This document shows positions 26,437 through 35,278 of a DNA stretch of 64,000 nucleotides, in pieces. The notes under the pieces are model-generated. The model was not told the DNA's origin. It did no database searches and worked only from the letters and a program-made list of their open reading frames with translations. A program made the position numbers and the translations under genes. The stretch comes from Alphaproteobacteria bacterium (lineage in GTDB: Bacteria > Pseudomonadota > Alphaproteobacteria > Micavibrionales > Micavibrionaceae). The stretch is taken from contig JAUHWR010000001.1 of the NCBI GenBank assembly GCA_030427385.1, positions 1,302,001 through 1,366,000 of the forward strand. The letters run 5' to 3'. Position 1 is the first letter of the stretch. Each line of letters starts with the position of its first letter.

Positions 26437-26574
26437 GTGGTTAAAGAATAACCAAATTTTGCACCTTTGATTTTAAATTGCAACGTAAAATGAGGAAGAT
26501 TGACATTAAAAAGATACCATAATGCCATATATAACGTGAAAAGATATGCTCAAAAAATCACTTAGATATATTAA

Positions 26575-26817
26575 TTAGAGTTTAAAGGAAGTATCCAAGT
26601 TAGGTTCTTTAATGCTCGGCTCCTCTCCAATAGTGCTGGAAGCCGGATTTATGGCGCGCGCCCATCCCTGAGAATTCGAACCTCGTACAGATGCATTCAC
26701 ACCCATAATTTCTGCTGAAAGCGTTGGATTAACTGGCGCTCCAGAAGAAGATGCCATGGTTAAACGTTCTCCGCCACTAACTATTTCTTCTAAAGACATT
26801 CCTACGTTAATACTCAT
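26575..26817 (-). CDS. Small hypothetical protein
   Basis: 80 residues, low in charged residues, rich in Ser, Gly and Asn; starts MSINVGMSLEEIVSGGERLT and ends NLDTSFKL. No signal peptide, no family. It overlaps the preceding 97-residue gene by 4 bp (ATGA), which supports both as coupled genes. Confidence 0.6.
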   Translation of the reverse strand: MSINVGMSLEEIVSGGERLTMASSSGAPVNPTLSAEIMGVNASVRGSNSQGWARAINPASSTIGEEPSIKEPNLDTSFKL

Positions 26818-27107
26818 GATACTATCCCCTGTACTTCAATTTGCGCCATATGTGTGATTTCGTGAGGCAATGGCTGATTATCTTTTTCTTCAAACGCAAT
26901 CATTCCTACCTGTGTATGTTCTAGTAATCTTTGATAGACATCCTGATCGCTATAGGCAACTTTTGCAAATACCTCATAATCCGCCGCAAATGATATTTCT
27001 TCCGTTGTAAAGGATAAATTCAATATGCTGGCATCAGGAAGTTTTTCCGGGACAACGATGATAATGGTTCTGTCAGAGCCGGTAATAAAATAGCAATGCT
27101 CAAACAT
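26814..27107 (-). CDS. Small hypothetical protein
   Basis: 97 residues starting at the ATG at 27107, which has GAGGAAA 6-8 nt upstream; a further ATG at 27122 contains that site and is unlikely. The protein is a mix of beta strands and acidic turns (FITGSDRTIIIVVPEKLP, SFAADYEVFAKVAYSDQDVY, MAQIEVQGIVS), with no signal peptide or known domain. It is translationally coupled to the 80-residue gene and divergent from the SPOR gene. Confidence 0.65.
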   Translation of the reverse strand: MFEHCYFITGSDRTIIIVVPEKLPDASILNLSFTTEEISFAADYEVFAKVAYSDQDVYQRLLEHTQVGMIAFEEKDNQPLPHEITHMAQIEVQGIVS

Positions 27108-27266
27108 ATCATCTTTCCTCATCTAAATGTCCTATTTTAAATAATATGATAGAGAGAAACTCTTAAGAAAATTTAAAGATCTTAAGATAATTAAATATTG
27201 TGGACACCTTTAAACCGCGTATTTTCTAGCTTGCTCCAAGTTAATAATTTAAATATGATCCTAATT

Positions 27267-28241
27267 ATGTCTGATCCTTTATTTTTTGATAATAACTCCT
27301 CTAATAATCGTTTAATGCAAAAGCTTAAATCGATGAATCCTTATATTATTGGCATCCTGTCAATTGGCATGCTGTTTATAATCACCCTCTCTATCTGGGC
27401 ATTTTACCCCTCGGAAAAAAATGATCTTGACTCGCTACCTGTCATTTATGCAGAAAAGCAGCCTGCACGCATTAAACCCGATGAACAAATCACTGAAAAT
27501 TCAGCAGATTATAATAGTCGTATTTACAACACTTTTGGACAAAATACTCCGCCACAGAGAATTGAAAACTTATTAAAGCCACAAGATCACGCCGAGCAAC
27601 CATTGCCGAAAGAAGAGCTTTTTGCCGGTATACGTCCGGAAATTAAAGAATCTCTTCCTGAAAATAATACTGTAGTTATTACAGACTCACCTAAGATCGT
27701 TAACAGCCCCAGCCAATCTGAATTAGAAGATAGCCAAGTAATAACAGATACGCCGTTGCCACAGTCTCCTGATAATAAGATAGCTGTAGATATAACAGTT
27801 ACAGAAAAAAAGCCGGTCCCCGGTATTTTTGCGAATAATGTTCCTGAGAATAATCCTGAGGACGATGATGTGAGTGGAATAACTGAACAAATAGAAACGC
27901 CACAAAAAATAGAAGAAACCGAGCCCGCTGCAGGGCTTTCAACGGCAGCTAATGAAATTAAGACCGCCGCAACTAATGAGATCAAACCGCAGCAAAACGG
28001 TACACATTACGTGCAATTAGCAAGCATTAAAGATCAAGCACAAACGACAACTTCTTGGTCAAAATTAACTATGCAGCATAGTGATTTGAAGAACGTGACT
28101 TACCGAACCGAGAGCGCCGACATTGCAGGAAAAGGTACTTTTTATCGCATTCAAGCCGGACCATTTAGTAAGCAAGATGCTGAAAAACTTTGTGAGAAAA
28201 TAAAATCACAATTCGGCAGCTGTTTTGTAACATCTAAATAA
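27267..28241 (+). CDS. SPOR-domain membrane protein
   Basis: 324 residues from the ATG at 27267. One membrane segment (YIIGILSIGMLFIITLSIWA, about 26-45), a long disordered Pro/Glu-rich periplasmic linker, and a C-terminal SPOR domain (THYVQLASIKDQAQ, GTFYRIQAGPFSKQDAEKLC). SPOR domains bind denuded septal peptidoglycan. It lies 9 bp upstream of nagZ, the usual alphaproteobacterial neighbour. The longer TTG start at 27198 is less likely; no ribosome binding site decides. Confidence 0.85.
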   Translation: MSDPLFFDNNSSNNRLMQKLKSMNPYIIGILSIGMLFIITLSIWAFYPSEKNDLDSLPVIYAEKQPARIKPDEQITENSADYNSRIYNTFGQNTPPQRIENLLKPQDHAEQPLPKEELFAGIRPEIKESLPENNTVVITDSPKIVNSPSQSELEDSQVITDTPLPQSPDNKIAVDITVTEKKPVPGIFANNVPENNPEDDDVSGITEQIETPQKIEETEPAAGLSTAANEIKTAATNEIKPQQNGTHYVQLASIKDQAQTTTSWSKLTMQHSDLKNVTYRTESADIAGKGTFYRIQAGPFSKQDAEKLCEKIKSQFGSCFVTSK

Positions 28242-28250
28242 TCTGCCGAT

Positions 28251-29147
28251 ATGTCTCTTCCCGTTGTTTTTTCACTTTCAGGTCCAAAGATCACAGACGA
28301 AGAACGGCATTTTTTTGCGCAGACGGCGCCCTCTGGCTTTATTTTATTCAAAAGAAACATAGAATCGCCCCTTCAACTTAAGAAGCTTATTGCCCAATTA
28401 AAATCCATCAACAATGAAAATTGCGATATTCTAATAGACCAAGAAGGTGGTAGAGTTCAAAGAATGTCCGCACCCCATTGGAATAAATATCCCTGCATGA
28501 ATGAATGCAAAGAGAAAACCTCTCTAGAGAACGTGATTGGCGAACTTGCTAAAGATTTAGTTGATGTGGGCATCACGATGAACTGTGCCCCGGTTCTGGA
28601 TGTTTTACAAAAGGATACTGATAATTCCATTGGGGATCGCGCATTTTCAGATAATGCGGATCTTGTTACGGATCTTGGAGAAATTGCGTGTCAAAAATTT
28701 TTAGATGGTAAAATCACCCCGATTGTTAAACACTTGCCCGGACACGGCCGTGCTAAAGTCGATAGCCATGCGGAATTACCCTATATTGACACCGCCATGG
28801 ATGAATTAAGACGATGTGACTTCGTGCCATTTCAACGGCTTTTTGCCCATCCATATTTGGGGGCTAAAGTACATGGGATGGTGGGACATTGCCTTTATTC
28901 AGCGATTGATGAAGATTACCCTGCTTCACTATCGAAAACGATTATTCAGGATATCATCCGCGGGGAAATTGGCATGCCATCAGAACAATTACTTTTTAGT
29001 GATGATCTGTCTATGGGTGCATTGGCGCGTTATGGTGATGTTGCCACGCGCGCGGAATTATGCTTGCAGGCGGGATGTGACATTGCGTTATATTGCGCGG
29101 GACATCTGGACGATATGCAAGCCATTGCGCGTAAATTGGGCGCTTAG
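28251..29147 (+). CDS. nagZ: Beta-N-acetylhexosaminidase
   Basis: Cytoplasmic glycoside hydrolase family 3 enzyme that removes GlcNAc from anhydro-muropeptides in cell-wall recycling. 298 residues; DQEGGRVQRM (substrate site), KHLPGHGRAKVDSH (flexible catalytic loop with His) and FSDDLSMGAL (Asp nucleophile) are visible. It follows the SPOR gene closely; scpA, its usual next neighbour, is 7 kb away. Confidence 0.95.
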   Translation: MSLPVVFSLSGPKITDEERHFFAQTAPSGFILFKRNIESPLQLKKLIAQLKSINNENCDILIDQEGGRVQRMSAPHWNKYPCMNECKEKTSLENVIGELAKDLVDVGITMNCAPVLDVLQKDTDNSIGDRAFSDNADLVTDLGEIACQKFLDGKITPIVKHLPGHGRAKVDSHAELPYIDTAMDELRRCDFVPFQRLFAHPYLGAKVHGMVGHCLYSAIDEDYPASLSKTIIQDIIRGEIGMPSEQLLFSDDLSMGALARYGDVATRAELCLQAGCDIALYCAGHLDDMQAIARKLGA

Positions 29148-29261
29148 ACGGCGCCACTCCCCCTCATATTTATATTAACTGTTTAATTCGAAGCCCCGAC
29201 ATTGGTTGTTGCTAACGTGCTTATATAAGTTATGAGATGTTGAAAGTACATAGTTATAAAA

Positions 29262-29289
29262 AAAGCCCCGCAATATGCGGGGCTTTCTT
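29262..29289. terminator. Bidirectional terminator between nagZ and autotransporter
   Basis: An 11 bp stem, AAAGCCCCGCA / TGCGGGGCTTT, with a 3 nt loop, and T-tract or A-tract flanks on either side. It lies 115 bp after nagZ and 24 bp after the stop of the convergent autotransporter gene. Confidence 0.9.
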
Positions 29290-29312
29290 AATTTCAATCT
29301 AACTAAATCAAA

Positions 29313-32300
29313 TTAGAATTTGTAAGCGGCACGAACGTAACCGTTATGTCCGTCATAGTCTTCTTTGATTTCGTAATCATAGTTCACTGAGAAATCCCAG
29401 TTCGCTGTTGTGTAGAACTCAAGACCAGCGCCAACGTTGAATGTGCTTTGTTGCGCATCAAAACCTTCTGTTGTAAAGCGTGTAGCCAAACCAGAATAGT
29501 TAGATGTTGATTCAACTTCGTCACCGATGAAGTCATAACGGTATGAAGCGTGTAGTTTAGGCTTCAAGAAAGAACCGTCTGCATTTTGGTGCAGATAACT
29601 TGCTTCGGCACCAAGACCAGCTTCAAGGATTTGCATGTTGTCAGTATCAACATTAACCAAGCATGCTGTGCTTGCCGCTGCACATGTTTCTGAATAATTA
29701 TCAGTATCAATGTGCTGGAAGTTCAACATAGCGATTGGTGTCAATGTGAAACCATTATCCATGTCAAAATCACGACCAGTTTCAAGTCTTGCGAAGAACA
29801 CGTCAGAGTCAACATCAGCTGAGCCTGTAGTTGTAGTACCTGCAACGTTAGCAACTATGTTTGAGCGAGTTTGATCACCACTATTCATCGCGTAACCAAT
29901 TTGGCCATTAATGTAAGTGGCTGAGTCCCAAGTGTAATCACCATAAAGAGCGATTTGGTATGTATCGATCTCTGTATTGGTTCTGTTTACATTGTCGGAA
30001 TCAACTTCAGTATCTGCATAAGTAAATGCAAGACCCCAAACCCAATCTTCAGCCAATGTCTGAGTATCCATACCAACTGTTACACCGTAACCGTCAACAT
30101 CATATCCAGAAACACCGTCGCGGGCATCTTGATCACCAGTTGAACCGAAAGCTTTCGCCCATAGTTGCAGACCGTGTGTCATGTTACCAGCAGCCATACC
30201 TGTTCCATCGTCTTGACGAAGAGAAGCCATACGCTCACCAGTGATACCCAATGAAGAGTTTGTTACAGTTGAAACTACACCTACTTGTGCTGCACCATCA
30301 ACTGTAGGTGCTAGACCTTCAGCAATGCTTCGTGCAGACGTTGCTGATGTTGCTGCAAGTAAGTTGCCACGTTGTGTCAGCAAGCCACCTGTTACAACAG
30401 CACTATCTGTAAGAGCTTTAGCAGCCCCACCAAAGTTAGTACCAATAACTGTGTTTGCGTCCAAAATGTTGGCTGTAGCACTTAATGCTGTATTGCTTGA
30501 TGCATTATCAACCAAGTTAACCAAAGCTGTATCCAAGAAAACAGCTGTTGGGGAAGCTGCAGAAAGCGCACCATCAAAATCAGATGCAGCGTTTGCATTT
30601 CCTATAAAGTTAATAACTTGACCATTTGTTAATGCAGCAGAATCTGTACCAATTGTGAAGTTATTTGTACCAACAAGAGTTACAGTGTTACCACCAGCGT
30701 TAATAATACCGTTAGCTGTATCAAGATCGATTGTACCGTTATTAATCGCATTAAAGGTATTTGTTCCACCAGCTCTACCGAATGTCGCAGAATCACCAAG
30801 AACGATTTGGTTACCAATGTTCACTGTTGAATTTGACGCAGCACCGATAGATACCAATGTGTTACCAGACAATGTTGTTGTTGCAGCAGCTGTTGCAATT
30901 CCAGTTGTCAAAGTACCATCAATACTTAGAGTTCCAGCAGCAGCATCAATTGTTGCATTGTTTGTTGTACCAGAAACACTTAAAGTACCATCAATATCAA
31001 TGTTACCAGCATCTTCAAGAACATCAACCTGAACGCCCGTTGTATTTAAAGCCAAAGTACCATCAACATCAATACCAGCAGTCGCCGCATTATTAGTTGA
31101 ATCTGTAAACAAATCAGCTTTCAGAGTTGCAGTTGAACCTGTACCCACCGTGAACAGACCAAGACCTGCACCAGCTGTACCAATTTGGCTATCAAACGTT
31201 GTACCGCCTGTACCAATTACATTAACAACACCTTCACGGTTAGTTGCAGTTACTGCGCCAGTTACAGTCTGTGCAGATGTACCATCAAACGTCACGATTG
31301 ATGTGCCATTACCTGCGCCATCTGTTAATGCGATAGCACCTGTTACGTTACCAAAGATAGTTGCAGTTGAATCAACAGCAGCACCTGTAGAAGCTGTAAC
31401 AGTTAAATCACCAACAACATTGCCATTAAAATCGGCAGTAGACGCACCAGTTGCGGCCGTATAACCAACACCGATGTTTGTTGCATCAACGTTACCATTA
31501 AAGACAGCATTACCAGCACCAGCAGCAACATCAACAGCACCAACAGCAGCAGTACCAACCTGTACCAATGCAACTGATTTTGCAGTTGTACCAACGTTAT
31601 TTGCAAACGTTGCTGTGCTTGTTGTGTTATTTACGTACACAGCACCTTCGCCATCAGATTCACCCGTAATTTCACCAGTGATAGCCTGAGCTGTTGATCC
31701 ATCAAGAGCCAAAACAGCGTTGATAGTAGGAGCATCGCTTGATGTGTTATCTTGATCTAGAACAATCGAAGCCGCTGTCAGGTTGCCAGAAAGGTTAACA
31801 GTTGAAGTGTTTGACTGCGTACCGTTGTTCGCATCGTTTGAGCGAATTGTCAAAGTACCCGTGCCAAGATCAACATTACCGTTCAAATCAACAAGAAGAC
31901 TTTCATCGTTATCACTATCTTCAGTGCGTGGAACGAAAATCAGGTTAAAACCAGCAGCGTCGCCTTTAGAGATATCGCCTGTGATTGTAATCGCAGCTTC
32001 AGCGTTGTCAGCATCGCCAGTAATAGTCAATGTATCGCCGTTTGCAGTTGCAGCAGCAGTAATTGCGCCCGCAGTTGCAGCAGCAGCCGCGTTACCAATA
32101 GTTTCTCCGTTTGCAACATTAAGAATAGCGGGACCATTTACAAATGTAATGTCATGCGTGTCAAAATTCGCTGTATCGCCCGTGTCGCGCGCAGTACCAG
32201 CTGTTGCAGCATCATTATCCTCGTCAAACAAGAACTCGCCAGCAGCGAATGCAGGCGAAACGCCGATTGCCACAACGGCCGTACCCGCTAGTAGAAGTTT

Positions 32301-32315
32301 TTTAAAGTTCGTCAT
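29313..32315 (-). CDS. Autotransporter (type V secretion) with large passenger
   Basis: 1000 residues. Signal peptide MTNFKKLLLAGTAVVAIG with cleavage near AFAAGEF. The passenger (about 25-710) is rich in Ala, Gly, Thr, Asn and Asp with short repeats such as LSIDGTL, fitting a beta-helix. The C-terminal 285 residues form an autotransporter beta-barrel (LQLWAKAFGSTGDQDARDG, alternating strands, terminal VRAAYKF). AAGGAG lies 9 nt before the ATG at 32315, which rules out the upstream ATG at 32342. Expected in the outer membrane with a surface-exposed passenger. No protease triad is seen. Confidence 0.9.
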   Translation of the reverse strand: MTNFKKLLLAGTAVVAIGVSPAFAAGEFLFDEDNDAATAGTARDTGDTANFDTHDITFVNGPAILNVANGETIGNAAAAATAGAITAAATANGDTLTITGDADNAEAAITITGDISKGDAAGFNLIFVPRTEDSDNDESLLVDLNGNVDLGTGTLTIRSNDANNGTQSNTSTVNLSGNLTAASIVLDQDNTSSDAPTINAVLALDGSTAQAITGEITGESDGEGAVYVNNTTSTATFANNVGTTAKSVALVQVGTAAVGAVDVAAGAGNAVFNGNVDATNIGVGYTAATGASTADFNGNVVGDLTVTASTGAAVDSTATIFGNVTGAIALTDGAGNGTSIVTFDGTSAQTVTGAVTATNREGVVNVIGTGGTTFDSQIGTAGAGLGLFTVGTGSTATLKADLFTDSTNNAATAGIDVDGTLALNTTGVQVDVLEDAGNIDIDGTLSVSGTTNNATIDAAAGTLSIDGTLTTGIATAAATTTLSGNTLVSIGAASNSTVNIGNQIVLGDSATFGRAGGTNTFNAINNGTIDLDTANGIINAGGNTVTLVGTNNFTIGTDSAALTNGQVINFIGNANAASDFDGALSAASPTAVFLDTALVNLVDNASSNTALSATANILDANTVIGTNFGGAAKALTDSAVVTGGLLTQRGNLLAATSATSARSIAEGLAPTVDGAAQVGVVSTVTNSSLGITGERMASLRQDDGTGMAAGNMTHGLQLWAKAFGSTGDQDARDGVSGYDVDGYGVTVGMDTQTLAEDWVWGLAFTYADTEVDSDNVNRTNTEIDTYQIALYGDYTWDSATYINGQIGYAMNSGDQTRSNIVANVAGTTTTGSADVDSDVFFARLETGRDFDMDNGFTLTPIAMLNFQHIDTDNYSETCAAASTACLVNVDTDNMQILEAGLGAEASYLHQNADGSFLKPKLHASYRYDFIGDEVESTSNYSGLATRFTTEGFDAQQSTFNVGAGLEFYTTANWDFSVNYDYEIKEDYDGHNGYVRAAYKF

Positions 32316-32406
32316 AATTGTATTCTCCTTAATTTCGAACAAAGTTAAGTTTAGTAGTTAAAAATAAAACGCATTCATAGAATTGATTCGTCTATATCGT
32401 GTTGAA

Positions 32407-32435
32407 AATTTACCTGCCTTATTAGAGTCTGCCAA
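32407..32435 (-). promoter_or_regulatory. Candidate autotransporter promoter
   Basis: On the minus strand TTGGCA (32435-32430) and TAAATT (32412-32407) are separated by 17 bp, leaving an untranslated leader of about 85 nt before the autotransporter ATG. By-eye match of moderate quality. Confidence 0.35.
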
Positions 32436-32508
32436 GAGCCGCTTCTCAATTATTTTCTGTTTTTTTGTTGTTGTTGCAAAATTGCACCACCTGACACATG
32501 CATAAAAA

Positions 32509-32539
32509 AATCTCCGGTGAACGTTATAAACCGGAGATT
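32509..32539 (-). terminator. Terminator of the IalB-family gene
   Basis: A 9 bp stem AATCTCCGG / CCGGAGATT with a 13 nt loop; on the minus strand it is followed by TTTTTTT. It lies 27 bp after the stop of the IalB-family gene and before the autotransporter promoter. Confidence 0.85.
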
Positions 32540-32565
32540 CTTAAAATTTTATTAAAATTGTATAT

Positions 32566-33153
32566 TTACTTTGGCAGTTCGCTTAGCGCTTTTGAGAACC
32601 CTTCCAGAGTGATTGGAAGATTGACCTGTTGCCCCTTTGCGCTGAGGAATGAGATTGAGGCCTTTGCCCCTTTTTTCATTTCATCAATAATACCATCGGA
32701 TAATTTCACCACAGATACGCAGCCAATATCAGTACAATATCTGTAATCAAATTGATAAACGCGCCCTTCGTCGATTTGCATTTTTACGCCGGCGGACAAT
32801 AACACGCCAAGAGGTAGGATCACAATGCCGCGCGCCTCGCCTTCGGCATCTTCTGGGTAACCGATCAGAAATTCGGCGAATCTTTTGCCGGTTTCCTGTT
32901 CATTTAAGCGCTGAACGATTTGACAATATTTTGTCGTCTCCTCCGAATCGGCCTTTGGAACATCATTACAGCGCACATTCCAAGGGCGTGCCGTTCCGGA
33001 TGCTGCCTGCTGTTTGTTTTTTTGTGGCTCTTGCTCTGTCTCCGCAGCGACGGCCTGTTTAACCGGGCCATCCGAGTCGCCAATCGAAAACCACAGAGCG
33101 CCGCCCGCCAATAGAATTAAACCAAGTATTGCAATAATCATTTGTCTGTTCAT
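32566..33153 (-). CDS. Invasion-associated locus B (IalB) family protein
   Basis: 195 residues: an N-terminal membrane anchor or signal (MIIAILGLILLAGGALWFS), an Ala/Gln/Glu linker, then an IalB domain starting at WNVRC and including YCQIVQRL, GIVILPLGVLLSAGVKMQID and YCTDIGCVSVV, with four cysteines. These periplasmic proteins are widespread in alphaproteobacteria and not restricted to pathogens. Start chosen at MNRQM (33153); 33174 would add seven residues. Confidence 0.85.
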   Translation of the reverse strand: MNRQMIIAILGLILLAGGALWFSIGDSDGPVKQAVAAETEQEPQKNKQQAASGTARPWNVRCNDVPKADSEETTKYCQIVQRLNEQETGKRFAEFLIGYPEDAEGEARGIVILPLGVLLSAGVKMQIDEGRVYQFDYRYCTDIGCVSVVKLSDGIIDEMKKGAKASISFLSAKGQQVNLPITLEGFSKALSELPK

Positions 33154-33248
33154 ACCCCCAATATGTATCGTCATGATTTACTGGTCAAGTGCGATATAAT
33201 GTTAAAGAGCGCTTGATTTTTATTTTGCGCCCTGTCACGTTGATATTT

Positions 33249-33797
33249 ATGAGCGACTCACCTGACATGCTACGTTATGATAAAATGGTAGAACACGCCC
33301 TTCGCGGTGTGGTTAAACGTGCGATTGAAAATGTCATCGAGGAAGGCGAGCTTCCCGGAGACCATCATTTTTACATCACTTTTCTAACCGAATATCCCGG
33401 CGTTAAAATCCCTGAATACCTTAAAGAGCGTTACCCAGGGGAAATGACCATTGTTCTTCAATATCAATTTTTTGATTTATATGTGGATGATGAGAAAATG
33501 CAGGTAAAACTGTCTTTTAATAATATCCCCGAGCTTTTGACGATTCCCCTATCTGCGATCAGTATTTTTGCGGATCCTTCGGTAAATTTTGCACTACAAT
33601 TCCAACCTGTTACCGACGATTTACATGACAGCTTGCTTGATGCATTGGATGAGATTGATGGCGGCGAAGATGACAACACGCCAGATGATTCCGATAAAAA
33701 ATCAAAGAAGAAAAGCACTGGCAAGAAGAAAAAAGACGGAAACAGCGGAGATAGCGGCCAAGTTATTTCTTTGGATAGCTTCCGTAAGAAAGACTAG
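33249..33797 (+). CDS. sspB: ClpXP adaptor SspB, alpha type
   Basis: 182 residues. The substrate-binding domain (MLRYDKMVEHALRGVVKRAI, HHFYITFLTEYPGVKIP, MTIVLQYQFFDLYV, FNNIPELLTIPLSAISIFADP) matches the alphaproteobacterial SspB. A charged linker (KKSKKKSTGKKKK) and the terminal ClpX-binding peptide QVISLDSFRKKD follow. It delivers ssrA-tagged proteins to ClpXP. The start at 33249 aligns with family N-termini; no Shine-Dalgarno is visible. Confidence 0.92.
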   Translation: MSDSPDMLRYDKMVEHALRGVVKRAIENVIEEGELPGDHHFYITFLTEYPGVKIPEYLKERYPGEMTIVLQYQFFDLYVDDEKMQVKLSFNNIPELLTIPLSAISIFADPSVNFALQFQPVTDDLHDSLLDALDEIDGGEDDNTPDDSDKKSKKKSTGKKKKDGNSGDSGQVISLDSFRKKD

Positions 33798-33809
33798 CTT
33801 TCTGCCGAT

Positions 33810-34748
33810 ATGATTCCTTTTTTAGCCAAGCCCCTTACTGTTAAAATCATCCGCGAAGATTTTTTTGATTCTAACCGAGACCGTAAAGTTCCCGTTAAAA
33901 TATACGTCCCTCAAGGTGAAGATAAAAATAAAAAATATCCCTGCATTTTATGGAGTCACGGCCTTGGCGGCGGACGAGACGGCGCGGCGTTTTTAGGACG
34001 ATTCATGGCGGAGCAAGGGTTCATAATGGTTCACATGACCCATATTGGCACAGATACAAGTATATGGGAGGGCAAGCCCGGCCATCCTTGGGATGTTATT
34101 CGCAAGCATCACATATCCCGCCACGTCTCATTGGAACGCTTTAGAGATCCGTCTTTTGTTCTTGATGACATGAAGCGCCGCGCCGATGCAGGGGAAGCGC
34201 CATATACTCTTATTGATTTTGAGCGAATTGGGATGTCTGGACATTCATTTGGCGCGGTCACAACTCAAATTATGGCTGGCCATAAGCTGGGCAAAGGAAA
34301 ACGATTATATTCCATGCGCGACAAGCGATTTAAGGCAGGCTTACCCTACTCACTTGGCCCAACATATAATCAGACAGAGCCGCCAGACCGAATCTACGGC
34401 CCGATTGGCATTCCTATGCTATATATGACAGGTACCAAAGATGATTCGCCCGTATCAGGACATGATTACACATCCCGATTAGTCATCTTTGACAATGCAA
34501 GCGGCCCCGATCAACATTTATTAGTTCTGAATGAAGGTGATCATATGGTTTTCGCAGGATCACGCGGAGGCTTAAAAGACACGCCGTTTCGTGAATTACA
34601 TGAAAGTATTATACAAAACATGAGCTTGGCATTTTGGCGCGCCTATCTGGAAGATGATCATAACGTGAAAGCATGGCTGCATGGAGACGGCGCCCAGAGC
34701 TACTTGGGTGATAATGCCGCATTAAAAATGCGTAACATTGACGATTAA
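33810..34748 (+). CDS. Alpha/beta-hydrolase (dienelactone hydrolase/lipase-like)
   Basis: 312 residues. Oxyanion segment LWSHGLGGGRDG, nucleophile elbow GMSGHSFGAV, likely Asp in TGTKDDSPV and His in NEGDHMVF. The pattern resembles predicted dienelactone-hydrolase or platelet-activating-factor-acetylhydrolase-like enzymes. No signal peptide. It begins 12 bp after sspB and may share its transcript. Substrate unknown. Confidence 0.8.
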   Translation: MIPFLAKPLTVKIIREDFFDSNRDRKVPVKIYVPQGEDKNKKYPCILWSHGLGGGRDGAAFLGRFMAEQGFIMVHMTHIGTDTSIWEGKPGHPWDVIRKHHISRHVSLERFRDPSFVLDDMKRRADAGEAPYTLIDFERIGMSGHSFGAVTTQIMAGHKLGKGKRLYSMRDKRFKAGLPYSLGPTYNQTEPPDRIYGPIGIPMLYMTGTKDDSPVSGHDYTSRLVIFDNASGPDQHLLVLNEGDHMVFAGSRGGLKDTPFRELHESIIQNMSLAFWRAYLEDDHNVKAWLHGDGAQSYLGDNAALKMRNIDD

Positions 34749-34978
34749 ATCGTCTATTTATATACACTAAGCCGTGGACAATTAGATTTATAAGAACATA
34801 AAGCCTGTGATCATCATTAAAAGCTAGCGTGAGCATTATGCTGCATCACCGCGCTGCGATACCAATAACTATTATTTTAAAACGTTTATATAGGGGCCGT
34901 AAAACTTGACTCTGCCGCCACTTTTCTAAAAAGTAGATATTATTGAAACTTAAACTAACTGCCAAAGGAGAAATTACG
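34749..34978. other. Intergenic region upstream of the DUF1508 gene
   Basis: About 230 bp with no gene. It holds a TTGACT box (34906-34911) and an ACTTTT-CTA-AAAAGT inverted repeat (34920-34934). No well-spaced -10 is evident, so a promoter is likely somewhere here but not located. Confidence 0.4.
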
Positions 34979-35167
34979 ATGGCTTCACACCCAAAATTCA
35001 TGATCAAACAAGCTAAAAACGGTCAGTTTTACTTTAATTTGACGGCAAAAAATGGGCAGGTTATTGCATCGTCTGAAATGTACACAACCAAGTCAGCTTG
35101 TGAAAACGGTATTGCGTCCGTAAAAGAAAATGCCCCTGCCGCCGAAACAGAAGAAGTATCAGCTTAA
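34979..35167 (+). CDS. YegP-type DUF1508 protein
   Basis: 62 residues with one DUF1508 unit: KFMIKQAKNGQFYFNLTAKN followed by GQVIASSEMYTTKSACENGI. AAAGGAG is 8 nt upstream of the ATG at 34979, fixing the start downstream of an alternative at 34943. The family is small, cytoplasmic and of unclear function. It is monocistronic, with its own terminator. Confidence 0.9.
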   Translation: MASHPKFMIKQAKNGQFYFNLTAKNGQVIASSEMYTTKSACENGIASVKENAPAAETEEVSA

Positions 35168-35206
35168 GTACATTTTTTTATAAAAAAATTATAAAAAAGA
35201 GTTCAT

Positions 35207-35239
35207 AGGTGCAAAAGATTCAATCTTTTGCACCTTTTT
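35207..35239 (+). terminator. Rho-independent terminator after DUF1508 gene
   Basis: A 13 bp perfect stem (AGGTGCAAAAGAT / ATCTTTTGCACCT) with a 3 nt loop, followed by TTTTC, 39 bp after the stop. Confidence 0.9.
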
Positions 35240-35278
35240 CTTGCTTTGCGCCTACTATCATCTATTTTGTAAGCCATT

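Noticed and set aside
30241-32361. Several long plus-strand frames opposite the autotransporter
   Set aside because: They arise from the Ala/Thr/Gly-rich codon composition of the passenger; they are rich in Pro and Val, have no ribosome binding sites and no domain.
28243-33812. Identical TCTGCCGATATG just before nagZ and before the alpha/beta-hydrolase gene
   Set aside because: A 12-base match at two sites is within chance for a 64 kb window and both are inside operons; no third copy near a start codon.
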